A stretch of 64,000 nucleotides of DNA from Girardinichthys multiradiatus (lineage: Eukaryota; Chordata; Actinopteri; Cyprinodontiformes; Goodeidae). Shown here one piece after another: positions 11,263-21,699 of the stretch; the stretch's first letter is position 1, and each line of letters starts with the position of its first letter. Below the pieces are notes generated by a model. That model had not been told where the DNA came from. It saw nothing but the letters and a program-made list of their open reading frames with translations, and searched no databases. The translations under genes were made by a program, and so were the position numbers. The DNA lies in the NCBI RefSeq assembly GCF_021462225.1, contig NC_061806.1:4770734-4834733 (forward strand). The letters run 5' to 3'.

Positions 11263-12905
11263 ATGTGGCATAATTACCCAGCTGATCCACTGAACCCAGA
11301 ACCTCTAACGGGGACCCAACTGAGTGACCATTTTGTCACCTCAGGTGACACACCACACCAGACATGGACCCACAAAGGACAAGGTACCCCTTCACCCCCT
11401 CTTCTGTCCGTCTATACAGATCAATTCCCGATACCAACGTCATCAGCCTACACTGCCACTGAAAGCCACTCCAATGTTACTCACAATGGAACACAATAAG
11501 CACAACGGTCTAGCACACTCCTTCCTGCTCCTATCAACCAAACTGGTCAGCTGCTGCGACCAAGCCCCCAGACTTACCCAGGCCACCCATATTCCACTCC
11601 TCTGTCCCAACCTCTTCAGGGAGGTTTCATAATTCCATCCGCAACCAATTATTTATCCTCTTTGCCTCCCTCCACGGCAAGAAATGTCAGATCAGCCCAG
11701 AGCCATGCACCGGGTTCTCAAATTCTACCATGGTTGAAAATGAGTAACTCTGTTCCTGCTGGGCAGGCTTAGAGCACAAACCCACCTTTCAGTGTTCCCA
11801 GCCTACTACACAGAACTATCAGAGCCCCGCTCAGGGGGAGACGCTGTCACAAAACATAACTGCTGTCCCCACATGGGCCCCAAACCTGGCTGTCCCGTTT
11901 TCTCAGGTTGCCTCACATGCAGCTCCTGACCAGATTGATCCCAGGCATAGCAGTGGATTGCAGCATCTGAAACCACCCCTACCTGCTGCTATGGTATCAC
12001 GTCCATACCTCCCTGTTAGATGTCTGTGGAAAAGCCATCCACAGCCAACGCCCCACACACACAGCATATGGTGGTTTGATGCAGACTCATCAGGTGAAGA
12101 ATGTGCAAGTGTTCAGTGGTAATTCAGACAGTAAGATACTGGTGGAGGACTGGATTCGTGATATGCAGTACCTTCTAGACGCTATAGATCTCCCTGCCCA
12201 TCTTCTTTTTTCCACAGTAGTACGACACCTCAGTGGTGAAGCCAGGAAGCTAATCCTGAACCTTCCACCTGGTGAACGATCCACAGAGAGGGCATTTGAG
12301 GAACTGAGGGCTGAGTATGGTGATGCACAGAGCTCTTTAGACCCGCTAGCTGATTTTTATGAGCGAAGTCAGAGGCCATGTGAGTGTGCCTGCTCCTATG
12401 CCATAGCACTAGAGGCAACTTTACGAGCAGTGGAAGAAAGCCAGGAAGGGGGTAGGCCATTTCCAGATCGAGACAGTAAATTGACTCGACAGTTCCTAAG
12501 AGGGCTGGTGGATGGAGATGTATATACACAAATAGCACCCATGAAGCCCCTATTGCACAGCTTTAGAGAGCTTCAGGCTGAGCTTCGAAGCATTGCTAGG
12601 AAAACAAAGAAGTTTCAGCCCCAACAAAAAGTAAAGAAGACGTTTGCTCAGGTGCATGTCACATCAGAGAACACAAACGCAAGGGCTGAGGGGAGAAAAT
12701 GCACTTCAAAACTCAATGAACTGACTGAGATGGTCAAGAAATTGGCCCTCAGCCAAGAGGCACAAATGGCTAGACTGTCCATACTGGAATCAAGTCCCCC
12801 AGTATCTCCCCAAATGCAGCCCTGCCAAAAGCACGAATGACAAATCAGAGTTTGGTTGTCGTATGTCATCGCTGTGGAAAACAAGGGCACATTGCCAGAT
12901 TTTGC
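11263..12905 (+). pseudogene. Gypsy gag with zinc knuckle, broken
   Basis: The ATG at 11263 starts a Pro/Ser/Thr-rich segment, and the same frame returns at 12076-12840 with stops between. The 254-codon part is a Ty3/gypsy-PNMA-type capsid: FSGNSDSKILVEDWIRDMQY, then HLSGEARKLILNLP, then RQFLRGLVDGDVY. A coiled, charged C-terminus follows. A frame change near 12840 leads into a CCHC zinc knuckle at 12864-12905 (CHRCGKQGHIARFC), which would bind genomic RNA. The order capsid, nucleocapsid, protease is normal for gypsy. The long N-terminal extension before the capsid is typical of some fish lineages, but I cannot name the clade. Confidence 0.8.
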
Positions 12906-13105
12906 CGAGCAGTCCGTCCTGACTTCAACTCGACCAGGACTCACCACTCTCAGCCACCAACCTCGGCAGAAGAAAGCAGCATGCCCCCATCCCAGTCTTT
13001 AAATGCCTGAAGCCCATGGTAGCAGGGGAAACCATGGGCAAGCAGCAAGCCCCACACTCAGAGTGCACAGATACTGCAAACAGATAGGAGGGAACTCCAC
13101 TGCTG

Positions 13106-14690
13106 GTGGGCCCTAGAAATGAGGGTGAAGTGGAGATAAACGGCAAGAAATGTAGGGCTCTCATTGACTCTGGATCCCAAATTACAAGCATCGCCCATAA
13201 TTTCTGGCACACCCACCCAGAGCTCCAGAAGCAGAAGCTGCAGCCATCCAACATAATGATAGAGGGGGCAGCAGCACAAAAAGTGCCCTATTACGGGGTC
13301 TTGACTATCATACTTAAGGTTTTTGGAGAAAACTGTATGACTGTCCCCACTTTTGTTGTCCCTGACTCTGAATATCGATCATCTGTGCCTCTGCTAATTG
13401 GAACAAATGTCATTCGTGCATCAAAAAGCCACTTGCAAGCAGCCTATGGCACTGAATTCCTCCACCTGATAAAAGAGAGCCACCCAGAGTGGTATTCTGC
13501 TGTGGTGGAGAAAGAAGGGGTGTGTCTCAGCCTCGGTCAGGTGGCGGCAAGCTATGAAGTGGACCTAAGTGGAGAAGCAGTGGAGAATGAAAACCAGCGT
13601 ACTCTCCTCAAGGACCTGGTAGAGAAAAATCTTGATGTATTCTCACAGCATCCTATGGATTATGGACACACAAAAACTGTTCAACATGAAATTCCTCTGG
13701 TGGATTCAAAGCCATTTTGACTCCCATATAGTAAGATCCCCCCTTCTCAGTGGCAGGATGTAAGGCGCCTACTGACAGAGATGGAAACTGCAGGAGTTTT
13801 CCGACCTAGTAAGAGCCCGTATGCATCACCAGTGGTGGTGGTTACCAAGAAAGATGGATCATTAAGGCTCTAAATTGACTACAGGAAACTCAACTCCTGT
13901 AGCACACGAGACGCATTCCCTCTTCCCCGAATTGAGGAGGCATTGGAGGCCCTGGGGCAAGCCAAATACTTTTCAACGTTGGATCTTACCTCAGGTTGCT
14001 GGCAAGTGGAGGTGGCTGAGCAGGATAAATACAAAACCGCATTCAGTACCCCCATGGGGCTGTTTGAGGCCAACAGAATGCCCTTTGGGCTTCAGAACGC
14101 TCCATCAACCTTTCAAAGACTCTTTCAATGACCTGCTGCTTTGGGGATTTAAACTTCATTCACCTGCTTATTTATCTTGATGACCCTATAATTTTCTCTA
14201 AAACATTTGAGGAGCATATGGAACAACTTCAGCTGGTGTTTGATCGACTCAAGGAACATGGCTTGGAGCTAAAGCCCTCAAAGTGTCAACTTGTGAAGGA
14301 GGAGGTGCAGTATCTTGGCTACATTGTATCTGCTGAAGGAATTAGGACAGACCCAGAGAAGATCAGCACAGTTAAAGATTGGAAAAGGCCCACTAATCGC
14401 AAGGAAGTCCTGCAGTTCTTAGGATTCGCAGGATACTACAGGCGTTATGTAATGGGGTATTCCACTCTGGCAGCTCCCTTGTACCGTCTCACCTCTGGTG
14501 ACCCCAGAAAAAAAAGGGGGGGCACAGAAACACTCTGATGCCAAACTGCCCTTTCTGTGGACTATTGACTGTGAGGTGGCGTTTCAGTGTTTAAAGGAAA
14601 GACTGGTGTCCGCTCCAGTACTGGGCTATCCAGACTATAACTTGTCATTCGTGCTGCAGACCGATGCATCTGGGGAGGGACTAAATAATA
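13106..14690 (+). pseudogene. Gypsy pol: protease, RT, partial RNase H
   Basis: Frame 13106-13720 holds the aspartic protease with DSG at 13166-13174 (ALIDSGSQITS) and continues to a TGA at 13718-13720. The same frame then carries RT: PPSQWQDVRRLL, SPYASPVVVVTKKDGS, a TAA at 13871, IDYRKLNS, FSTLDLTSGCWQVEV and MPFGLQNAPSTFQR. A one-base shift near 14125 moves to the frame with YLDD at 14173-14184, QYLGYIVSAEGI and FLGFAGYYRRYV. A homopolymer run (A then G, about 14508-14522) causes another shift into the RNase H start (LQTDASGEGL, about 14650-14680). After that the similarity stops. In life this polyprotein copies element RNA into DNA. This copy is inactive. Confidence 0.85.
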
Positions 14691-15822
14691 TTCTCAGATT
14701 CATAATCCCAACACCTTTTAATCCATGTTTAGGCTACAGTGCTCTCAGAGTATCTGGAGGAGCATCCACAGAGCAGCTGCCTAGATTGATCAATTCTTGT
14801 TAGCAATAGCTTGCACTGTAGGTGGCCTCACCAGTGTTTTTATTTAAGTGATTTAGATCTATATACACAGACATTGTAGTGCTTTTGTGAGTATAAACTT
14901 TGTCATTATGTTAAATTATGAGTAATGACAGTGATAAAATACTCTTAATGCTTGTTACAGGTCCAGAATGATGTCATCAGTGGAAAGATAGGGCTTCATG
15001 TACAGATGAGCAGTGCTGGTGGAATGCAGGGACAGCAAAGAATCTTGAACCCAAACGTCTAAGCCAGATAAATTTAGACACCACAAGGCAGAGCAGCAGT
15101 ATAACATGAACTCACAGGCTCTATTGACACAAACCCTCCACATCATCATACACACCAAGACTTCAACGACAGTGTTAGCAAATCACCAATGAAGCCAGTT
15201 TTCCTCCTCAAGAACACAATAATTGGAAAGTGTTACAATACCTCACCATCAGCAGAACCTCACTGCAACAGCACAGTTGATGAGCAATTGTTCAGCCACA
15301 CCAAGCACACAGTTCTGATTTTAGCTGTAGAATGCAGGGCAATCTATCAGGCATATATTCAAGTTACTGAAGATCAAGCATCACAATTACAAAAAGGAAC
15401 AAAAGAACAAAGTGCCTCAGATTTGTGACACAACTGTAGAAAAATTGGACTTACAGCAAGCTCTGCAAAAAAGATCCAGTTCGTACCACCACAAAAACTG
15501 ACATATTTTTATCTGAGCACATGTACCCTGTCTTTGTGGTAATTATGAAACAAACTATGGTAAAGAAAATGAAGTTAGAGCTTGCAATCAACTGAAAGAA
15601 CAGGGCATGAACAGGGCATGAACAGTCACTGTCACTGTACTTTTTGCACTTTTTACTGCAACCAGCTAGCACTGATGCTAACACCATTCACCATAGGCTA
15701 AAAATCAATAAAAGCTAAGGATTGCATGATTAAAATGTGAAACGGGGACATACCACATTTACAATTTCACTCACAAGGAATAGATTCTGCCGTTTTGTTG
15801 ATGTTGCTGGAAGCTGTCTGGC
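14691..15822. other. No assigned gene
   Basis: Unassigned. A short direct duplication (AACAGGGCATG twice, about 15599-15620) is the only local structure. Minus-strand frames at 15158-14955 and 15687-15451 could be downstream exons of the THAP ORF but carry no domain I recognise. Confidence 0.4.
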
Positions 15823-16158
15823 TCACAGTGGTCCGGATGAGCCACCTTCTTTTCTTTGGTGGGGGCTGGTCATAGCCAGATAAAGCTCCGGGTCAGGGTG
15901 TAGCTCTGTGGGCTTTTTATCGATAAAATGAAAGGAGCAAACATAAACTCTCTTCGGTGGGTATTTGAGTTTTAAAGCTGTCAGCCATGCTCGTTTCCAA
16001 TCCTCCTTCCTCGACATAGAGCAGAGTGCGTATGGCGTTGGGCACGGACAGACCTTTTGAAGTCGTTGATGTTCAAGACAAAATGTTTCTAACTTGTTTT
16101 TCATTTTTCTGGAGTTGTTGTGACAGCCAAAAACAGCACAAGTTGAACCCAAATTCAT
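15823..16158 (-). CDS. THAP-type zinc-finger ORF
   Basis: Intact 111-codon minus-strand ORF. The THAP C2CH signature is visible: Cys7 and Cys12 (CAVFGC), Trp54 in KEDWKRAW, then Cys74-x2-His77 (VCSFHF). The spacing fits the family's C-x2-4-C-x35-50-C-x2-H pattern, though the central gap is long. THAP domains bind DNA. They occur in host regulators and in P-element-like transposases. The tail after HPDPELYL is short and ends at a TGA, so this is either a small protein, a first exon with a donor near the end (AAGAAG|GTGGCT), or a remnant. No upstream promoter or downstream catalytic exon was recognised. The lack of stops across the domain is notable in a region where everything else is broken. 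Confidence 0.7.
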   Translation of the reverse strand: MNLGSTCAVFGCHNNSRKMKNKLETFCLEHQRLQKVCPCPTPYALCSMSRKEDWKRAWLTALKLKYPPKRVYVCSFHFIDKKPTELHPDPELYLAMTSPHQRKEGGSSGPL

Positions 16159-17243
16159 ATTTGAACTGTTTAAACCGCCCGTTATAGCACAAATTAACAG
16201 AATCTGTCGCTAACTCTAGTGGTTCTCGCCTTGGGTACCCAGAAGTAGAGGTATGTCATGGCAGCCTACATACACTCTTGTAGAAACTTGTGGATATTCA
16301 CACAAAGAGTAACCACAACGGAAGCGTAAATATAGAGCATGTTACAGGTGACACCAGAAAGTCAATGGCATGAAACAGGTGGACCAGATAAAGCTGATTA
16401 TGGACTGACTGTTGCAGGGATTGGTGACCAAAACATGAAAGAAAAAATTAATGAATGAATGTAAAATAGTTGTTTCCCAATATCATGTTTTGGTTCTATT
16501 GATGATATTGGGCAACAAGGGCATTATGGAGATTTCCTGTTCGGACTAAAGCACTCGATTTAAGCCTCTAATAAATATCACTCAGAACCCAATGACATCT
16601 TACTACTATGAGCCTCTTTCAATAATTTGTGTATTTTTGACCAAAGAATAAGATTTTCACACTGGCTAAACAAGTATATGTCAGTGAAGCAGAAGTAGCC
16701 AGAGTCTTGCGTAAGGTTGCCACCGGAAGTAAGAGAGCTCAGTTGTACCAATGACAGCATAAGGGCTTTGAGCAAGAAAAGTAAGCAATTATGAAGACTA
16801 AAGTCAGTGCAAGGATTTTATTTTTCAGGGAAAGTAAGGGAATGATAAAGAGGATACTATGTATGAACCACAAAACTGAGAGAATTAAGCTGAGTGGCCA
16901 AATGAGCAGCCATCTCATAGTGATTGGTGTGTTGTCATTTATTGTAATTTTAGTTATTATGTGAGGTGAGATTATGTTTCATAGGTGTTTAACAGAGAAA
17001 TTCCCTTTCTACGTCTTCAGAGACTCATTATTATTTTAAAATAAAAAAATTGTCCTTTATGATCACAAAGCTTGTAGGATTATGGTGAGAATCATTAGTT
17101 CTTAGTCTATTCTAAAAATAGGACTGAATAAAGCAATTTACTTCATTGCAAAAACAGTTAAGCTGAGAGATTGAAAACAACTGTCATGATCTTTAAAACC
17201 TTGGTTTGTATTTTGCTTTATTTTAGTATTTCATTTGTATTTA
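16159..17243. other. No gene seen
   Basis: Unassigned AT-rich sequence with no supported ORF, repeat structure or RNA gene. Confidence 0.5.
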
Positions 17244-17419
17244 CACTGCTCAAAAAAAAAAAGGGAACACTTTAACAACACAATATAACTCCAAGTACAT
17301 CAAACTTCTGTAAAATCAAACTGTCCACTTAGGAAGCAACACTGATTGACAATCAATTTCACATGCTGTTGTGCAAATGGAATAGACAACAGGGGGAAAT
17401 CTTTGGCGATTAGCAAGAC

Positions 17420-17727
17420 TATGGGAAGAAAGTTGTGCCATCAGAAACTGAATTTGAATTGCTCTGACTGAATTTGTATTTGTGTAATTTGAAATGAAAT
17501 GCATTGGTTTGAAAATTTATTTCACTAAACTGAAAATGAATTTTATGGTTTGAAACTGAATTCATTTGCTTTTAAAATGTATTTTGTTGTATTAAAAATT
17601 CAGTTTGACTACTTTCACTTTCAGGTCTGTAATTCAATTTCAGTTCCAAAATTCAGTTTTTTGTGTCTCACATCTGGGTCCTTGAGGATAGCCACAGATT
17701 AATCAAACACAGATTCATCGATTTACG
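17420..17727 (+). repeat. Left terminal inverted repeat of the 3.6-kb element
   Basis: Pairs with 20711-21016. It is built of iterated CTGAATTT-like motifs in its outer half and AAATTCAG-like motifs in its inner half, so it is also weakly palindromic itself. Shared blocks include TTTGTGTAATTTGAAAT, TGCATTGGTTTGAAAAT and TTCACTTTCAGGTCTG. Confidence 0.8.
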
Positions 17728-18410
17728 TTTCACATCGGGTTAAACTTCCTTTATGGCATGTTGAGCTGGAGCAGTGCAGCATACATGAGCTTGACGGATA
17801 TCAGTCACCAAGTCAAATGAGCGTCTATAAACAGCGTCATGTAAACAAATGATGGTCAAACAGTAACACTTATGCTACCTGTAGCTATTAGCTAAACATG
17901 CCAGATTAGAATAGTGTGCCGCCGGTGTTAGGTCGGTCTGCGTTTCTCTTGCCCTTACCTCAGTGTAACTTCTGTTGCCTAGCAACCGTCTTAGCTTGAA
18001 GTGCAGAGCTGTGAAGCCGAGCAAATGGAGCCTGAAGGTTAATAACACTGTCTATACTGTAAATAACTACATGGTTTTTATTTACCTTTTAACATATTGC
18101 TGATGGCTTCATAATGCTGTTTTGTTTTAAAATGTTATTGTTTGATGATCTTTTTCATTATTCAGCCATTTAAAATGTTGAAAATATTTTTTGTGTTCAG
18201 AGATATAAAAATCACTAGATAAAATACATTGATGACAAATACCATTTGTTTAATTTATTTGTAAAGCTTTCAACAACTTAAACTTAAACACTAACATATT
18301 AACTTTAGGAAGTTTAAATCAGTTTATTTGCAGAGCATAATAATAACTAGAAAATTTCGGAAGAAATTTAGACGGGGCCTGCCTCTTGGTGCGTGCTTCT
18401 CGGACCGGAG

Positions 18411-19062
18411 CTTGCTATTTTTTTTATTTTATTTCATTGTCTATGCTATTATCAGCTTAAAATATTACTACTAACTCTGGAAGACTGAGGCTTTTATTTT
18501 GAAATTTTCAGTAAGCCTTATTTTAAAAGGGCAACACTGGGTGAGCTCCAACATTATTGTGAAGCCCAGTCCTGAAATGATCTATTGTTTAAAATGTAAA
18601 GGCTTTTATTTTGTAGAGCATGTTTTGTCTTATTTCGAAAGTCCAGTATAGTTGTCCTTTCAGGTCTGGGTTAGTTCCATTAGTTAAATGGAACCTGCTT
18701 GCTATTTAAAAATCATTTTCTATGCACTTGTCAACTCACAAAATCCATAGTAACTATGGAAGGTGTGGGCTTTTATTTTGGAAGTTTCAGTAAGCCTGTT
18801 TCAAAGGACCAGCATAGTCCCATTCCCATCACTGGGGGAGTTCCAACAGTAGTGTGAAGCCCACTCCTGCAATCATCTATTGTTTAAAGGCTTTTATTTT
18901 GTAGAGCATGTTTTGTCTTATTTTGAAAATCAAGCATGGTTGTCCTTTCAGGTCTGGGTTATTTCTATTAGTTATATAGAACATGCTTGCTATTCTAAAA
19001 CCATTGTGTATGTTATTATAAGCTTTAAATAATCATTAGTAAGCATGGAGGGTTGATGAAAG
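18411..19062 (+). repeat. 287-bp tandem repeat, about 2.3 copies
   Basis: Units start at 18411, 18698 and 18986 with CTTGCTATT. Each carries GGCTTTTATTTTG, TCAGTAAGCCT, GTGAAGCCCA and ATCTATTGTTTAAA in order. The third copy is cut off at about 19062. The spacing (287 and 288) is nearly constant despite point differences. Confidence 0.85.
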
Positions 19063-19260
19063 AAATTGCCCTTTAGGGTTAATCACTGTTGTGTGGTTGT
19101 TGGAACAGCAGTACATGCTGTTTAAGTACCCCACAAAACATGGCCGCCATGTACTTGCCCCCTATGAAGCTGGTCAAAGGGTTAGGGGTCGGGTCAGGTT
19201 TAAGCCATAGAAATGAATGAAAATCAATGAAAGTCAATGCAAAGTCCTCAGAAAGATAGT

Positions 19261-19325
19261 AATCCATGCATGCGTGTGTGGGTGTGTCTGTGTGTGGGTG
19301 TGTGTGTGGGTGTGTGTCCGAGTGT
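19261..19325 (+). repeat. TG-rich microsatellite
   Basis: Interrupted GTGTGTGGGTGTGTCTGTGT pattern. It causes spurious frames on both strands. Confidence 0.9.
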
Positions 19326-19499
19326 GAGACACAGAGAGGCAGAAAGAAAGACAGAATCACATCCAGACATATACAGCAGGAGATACATAGAGCTATAAAT
19401 AGAACAGTGAGGAATGAATCAGCCAATCAGCAAAGAGCGTCAGTGTAACTTGACACCTGCTGTTTCTCAGTCACACAGCACCTCACTCTGTCTGCCCCT

Positions 19500-20560
19500 G
19501 GCCTGGCTTTATAACATGGAGGCGCATGCTCCCGAACTACTGGCCATAACTCGGAAACCGTAGGGGCGATCGATGTCATTCTTGGATCGTTTTTATCAGA
19601 ACGGACAGGGGATCGAGAATATTAACACATTTTTGTTGAAAATATAATAATAAAGACACAACACTGGGTGAAAAGAGAGGGAAAATGGAGAAAAAGACCA
19701 AAATGCCTGAACATGCTCCCGAACAAAGTCTAATATCTGGGAATCCGTACATGGTATTTGAAATTTTTTTAAACTGTGGGCGACAGCTATCCCTCGTCCC
19801 CAATCATGGAGATTTTCATAGCTCTATGTCATTCACAGTATAAAATAGGATTATGGAAATAAATGGTGTCACTCATGGATTACAGGTCAAGCTCTCATTG
19901 AAAATACATGGGAGAAGGCCTACAGAAATCTACTGACTCTTGGCAATCGAGGGTGTTTTGACAGAAAACTATGAGACTTAGAACAATTTGAAGTTATTGT
20001 GTGAAAGCAGAGGCCGCGCCCTACTAACTGACCGAAAATTGTGACTTTAGAGCGAAATCTGTGGCCATGAGTGCCAGTTAAAACTAATTTTTCCTTAAAA
20101 AATCCCCTCTTTGTACACTAGTAACTGCCATCTCCACTGTTAGAGTGATTTTCTCGCAAACTTTGTGTCGCTTGGAGTCTAATTTTAGCGAAACCGTAGC
20201 AGTTATCAACAAACCGTTTTCACTTCTGAAAAGCCGGCGGAGTTTTCTATAAACTGAAAGTCAAACTGTGTTTCTAGGTGAAAGTATGGCGATACAGTAG
20301 AGCCTCAAAAACAGTAAATTTTGAGGATTCCTTCCGCCCCTGACTCCATTCATTCCTATGGGATTTTGGGGCGCGGTTTTTCGTTAATTATGTCGCCATG
20401 GTAACTCGAAACGCCAATAAAAGTAATAGCACACCTCACGGGACCGAGCCGGACGTTTTGATATATATATTGTGGGGGTGCACGCTGCGGTTCGGGCCGC
20501 ATTAAGTTTGACGGAAGAAAAATAAAGATAGATAGATAGATATAAATAAAGAGTCCAGTT
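19500..20560 (+). other. Non-coding block ending in AATAAA and GATA repeat
   Basis: Stop-rich block inside the 3.6-kb element, richer in CpG than its surroundings. It ends in GAAGAAAAATAAAGATAGAT and a short GATA array (about 20524-20542). A polyadenylation-like signal followed by a microsatellite resembles the tail of a retroposon, so a nested, 5'-truncated retroelement is possible. No coding similarity supports it. Confidence 0.3.
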
Positions 20561-21055
20561 TAGAGGTGAATAGTAATAGCTGCCTGCCATGCATTGCATG
20601 GAGGCAGTGCATTGCATTGCGTCGCCTCATTCAGGACGTTATCGGCCTACAAATGCGTCCTTCAAAAGAATGCAAACCTTAATTTGGACACAGCAATAGT
20701 GAATGACATCCGTGAATCATTAAATCTGTGTTTGATTAATCTCTGGCTTCAAGAACCCGGATGTGTGACACAGAAAACTGAATTTTGGAACTGAAATTGA
20801 ATTTCAGACCTGAAAGTGAAAGAAATCAAACTGAATTTTCAATACAAAGCAAAGCAGTTTTCAAAGCAAACAAGTTCAGTTTTAAACCATTATATTCAGT
20901 TTCAGTTTAGTGAAATTCATTTTCAAACCAATGCATTTAATTTCAAATTACACAAATACAGATTCAGTCTGAGGAATTCAAATTCAGTTTGTGATGGCTC
21001 AGGTTTTTTTCCCATACAAGACATACTCAATAAAGGAGTGGTTCTGCGTGGTAGC

Positions 21056-21699
21056 ATGAGACAGACTCTACAACCCACACAAGTGGCTCAGGTAGTGCAG
21101 CTCATCCAGGATGGAACATCAATGCAAGCTGTGGCAAGGTTTGCTCTGTCTGTCAGCGTAGCATCCAGAGCTTGGAGGCGCTACCAGGAGACAGGCCAGT
21201 ACACCAGGAGACGTGGAGGAGGCCTTAGGAGGGCAACAACCCAGCAGCAGGACTGCTACCTCCGCCTTTGTGCGAGGAGGAACAGGAGGAGCACTGCCAG
21301 AACCCTGCAAAATGACCTCCAGCAGGCCACAAATGTGCATGTGTCTGCACAAACGGTTAGAAACCGACTCCATGAGGATGGTATGAGGGCCCAACGTCCA
21401 CAAATGGGGGTTGTACTCACAGCCCAACATCGTGTAGGACGCTTGGCATTTGTCAGAGAACACCAGGATTGGCAAATGTGCCACTGGTGCCCTGTGCTCT
21501 TCACAGATGAAAGCAGGTTCACACTGAGCACATGTGACAGACGTGACAGAGTCTGGAGACACCGTGGAGAGTGATCTGCCTGCAACATCCTTCAGCATGA
21601 CCGGTTTGGCAGTGGATCAGTTATGGTGTGGGGCGGCATTTCTTTGGAGGGCTGCATGGACCTCCATGTGCTCGCCAGAGGTAGCCTGACGGTCATTAG
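21056..21699 (+). pseudogene. Tc1 transposase of element C, truncated
   Basis: The start is [20 protein letters not shown] at 21056, which begins the N-terminal helix-turn-helix. A basic linker ([11 protein letters not shown]) and a second DNA-binding part ([20 protein letters not shown]) follow. The catalytic domain shows [11 protein letters not shown] (first Asp). TGA at 21572-21574 follows WRHRGE, after which the same frame resumes (GSGSVMVWGGISLEGC). The sequence stops at 21699, so the second Asp and the Glu are missing. The 5' non-coding part of the gene was interrupted by the 3.6-kb insert. The open frame upstream of 21056 (from 20816) is inverted-repeat sequence and not part of the protein. 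Confidence 0.85.

Larger units (their letters stand above)
10540..14690 (+). mobile_element. Ty3/gypsy retrotransposon, 3'-truncated
   Basis: Order on the plus strand: 5' LTR ending at 10813, primer site at 10817, a leader, gag (11263-12905), aspartic protease (about 13130-13400), reverse transcriptase (about 13700-14500) and the first part of RNase H (to about 14690). No integrase, polypurine tract or 3' LTR follows. Several stops and at least three frame changes are present. The left limit abuts Tc1 element A and is uncertain by about 60 bases. Confidence 0.85.
17420..21016. mobile_element. Large inverted-repeat element of unknown family
   Basis: The ends are TATGGGAAGAAA... and ...TTTTTTTCCCATA, forming terminal inverted repeats of about 305 bases (17420-17727 and 20711-21016). 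They are flanked by a perfect 6-bp direct repeat CAAGAC (17414-17419 and 21017-21022). The target is Tc1 element C. The interior has no transposase or RT that I can recognise. It contains a 287-bp tandem repeat, a TG-rich tract, a CpG-containing block at 19500-20480 and a GATA microsatellite. The size and absence of coding suggest a non-autonomous element. A 6-bp duplication excludes Tc1, Harbinger (3) and piggyBac (TTAA) and does not fit hAT (8). IS3EU- or Dada-like families are possibilities I cannot test. Confidence 0.75.
17244..21699 (+). mobile_element. Tc1-like element C, split by a 3.6-kb insert, 3'-truncated
   Basis: The left end is CACTGCTCAAAAAAAAAAAG after TA at 17242-17243, followed by the terminal region (CACTTTAACAACACAATATA) up to GCAAGAC at 17413-17419. 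The element resumes at 21023 with ATACTCAATAAAGGAGTGG and the transposase. Joined across the insert, the terminal region is continuous. It ends at 21699 inside the catalytic domain, directly against an LTR. Confidence 0.85.

Noticed and set aside
19266..19448. ORF over the TG repeat, both strands
   Set aside because: Low-complexity microsatellite translation; no domain and no splice context.
20816..21055. Upstream extension of the Tc1 transposase frame
   Set aside because: This part is the inverted repeat of the inserted 3.6-kb element; the transposase starts at 21056.
21119..21598. Long antisense ORFs over the Tc1 gene
   Set aside because: Shadows of the plus-strand transposase; no independent motif.
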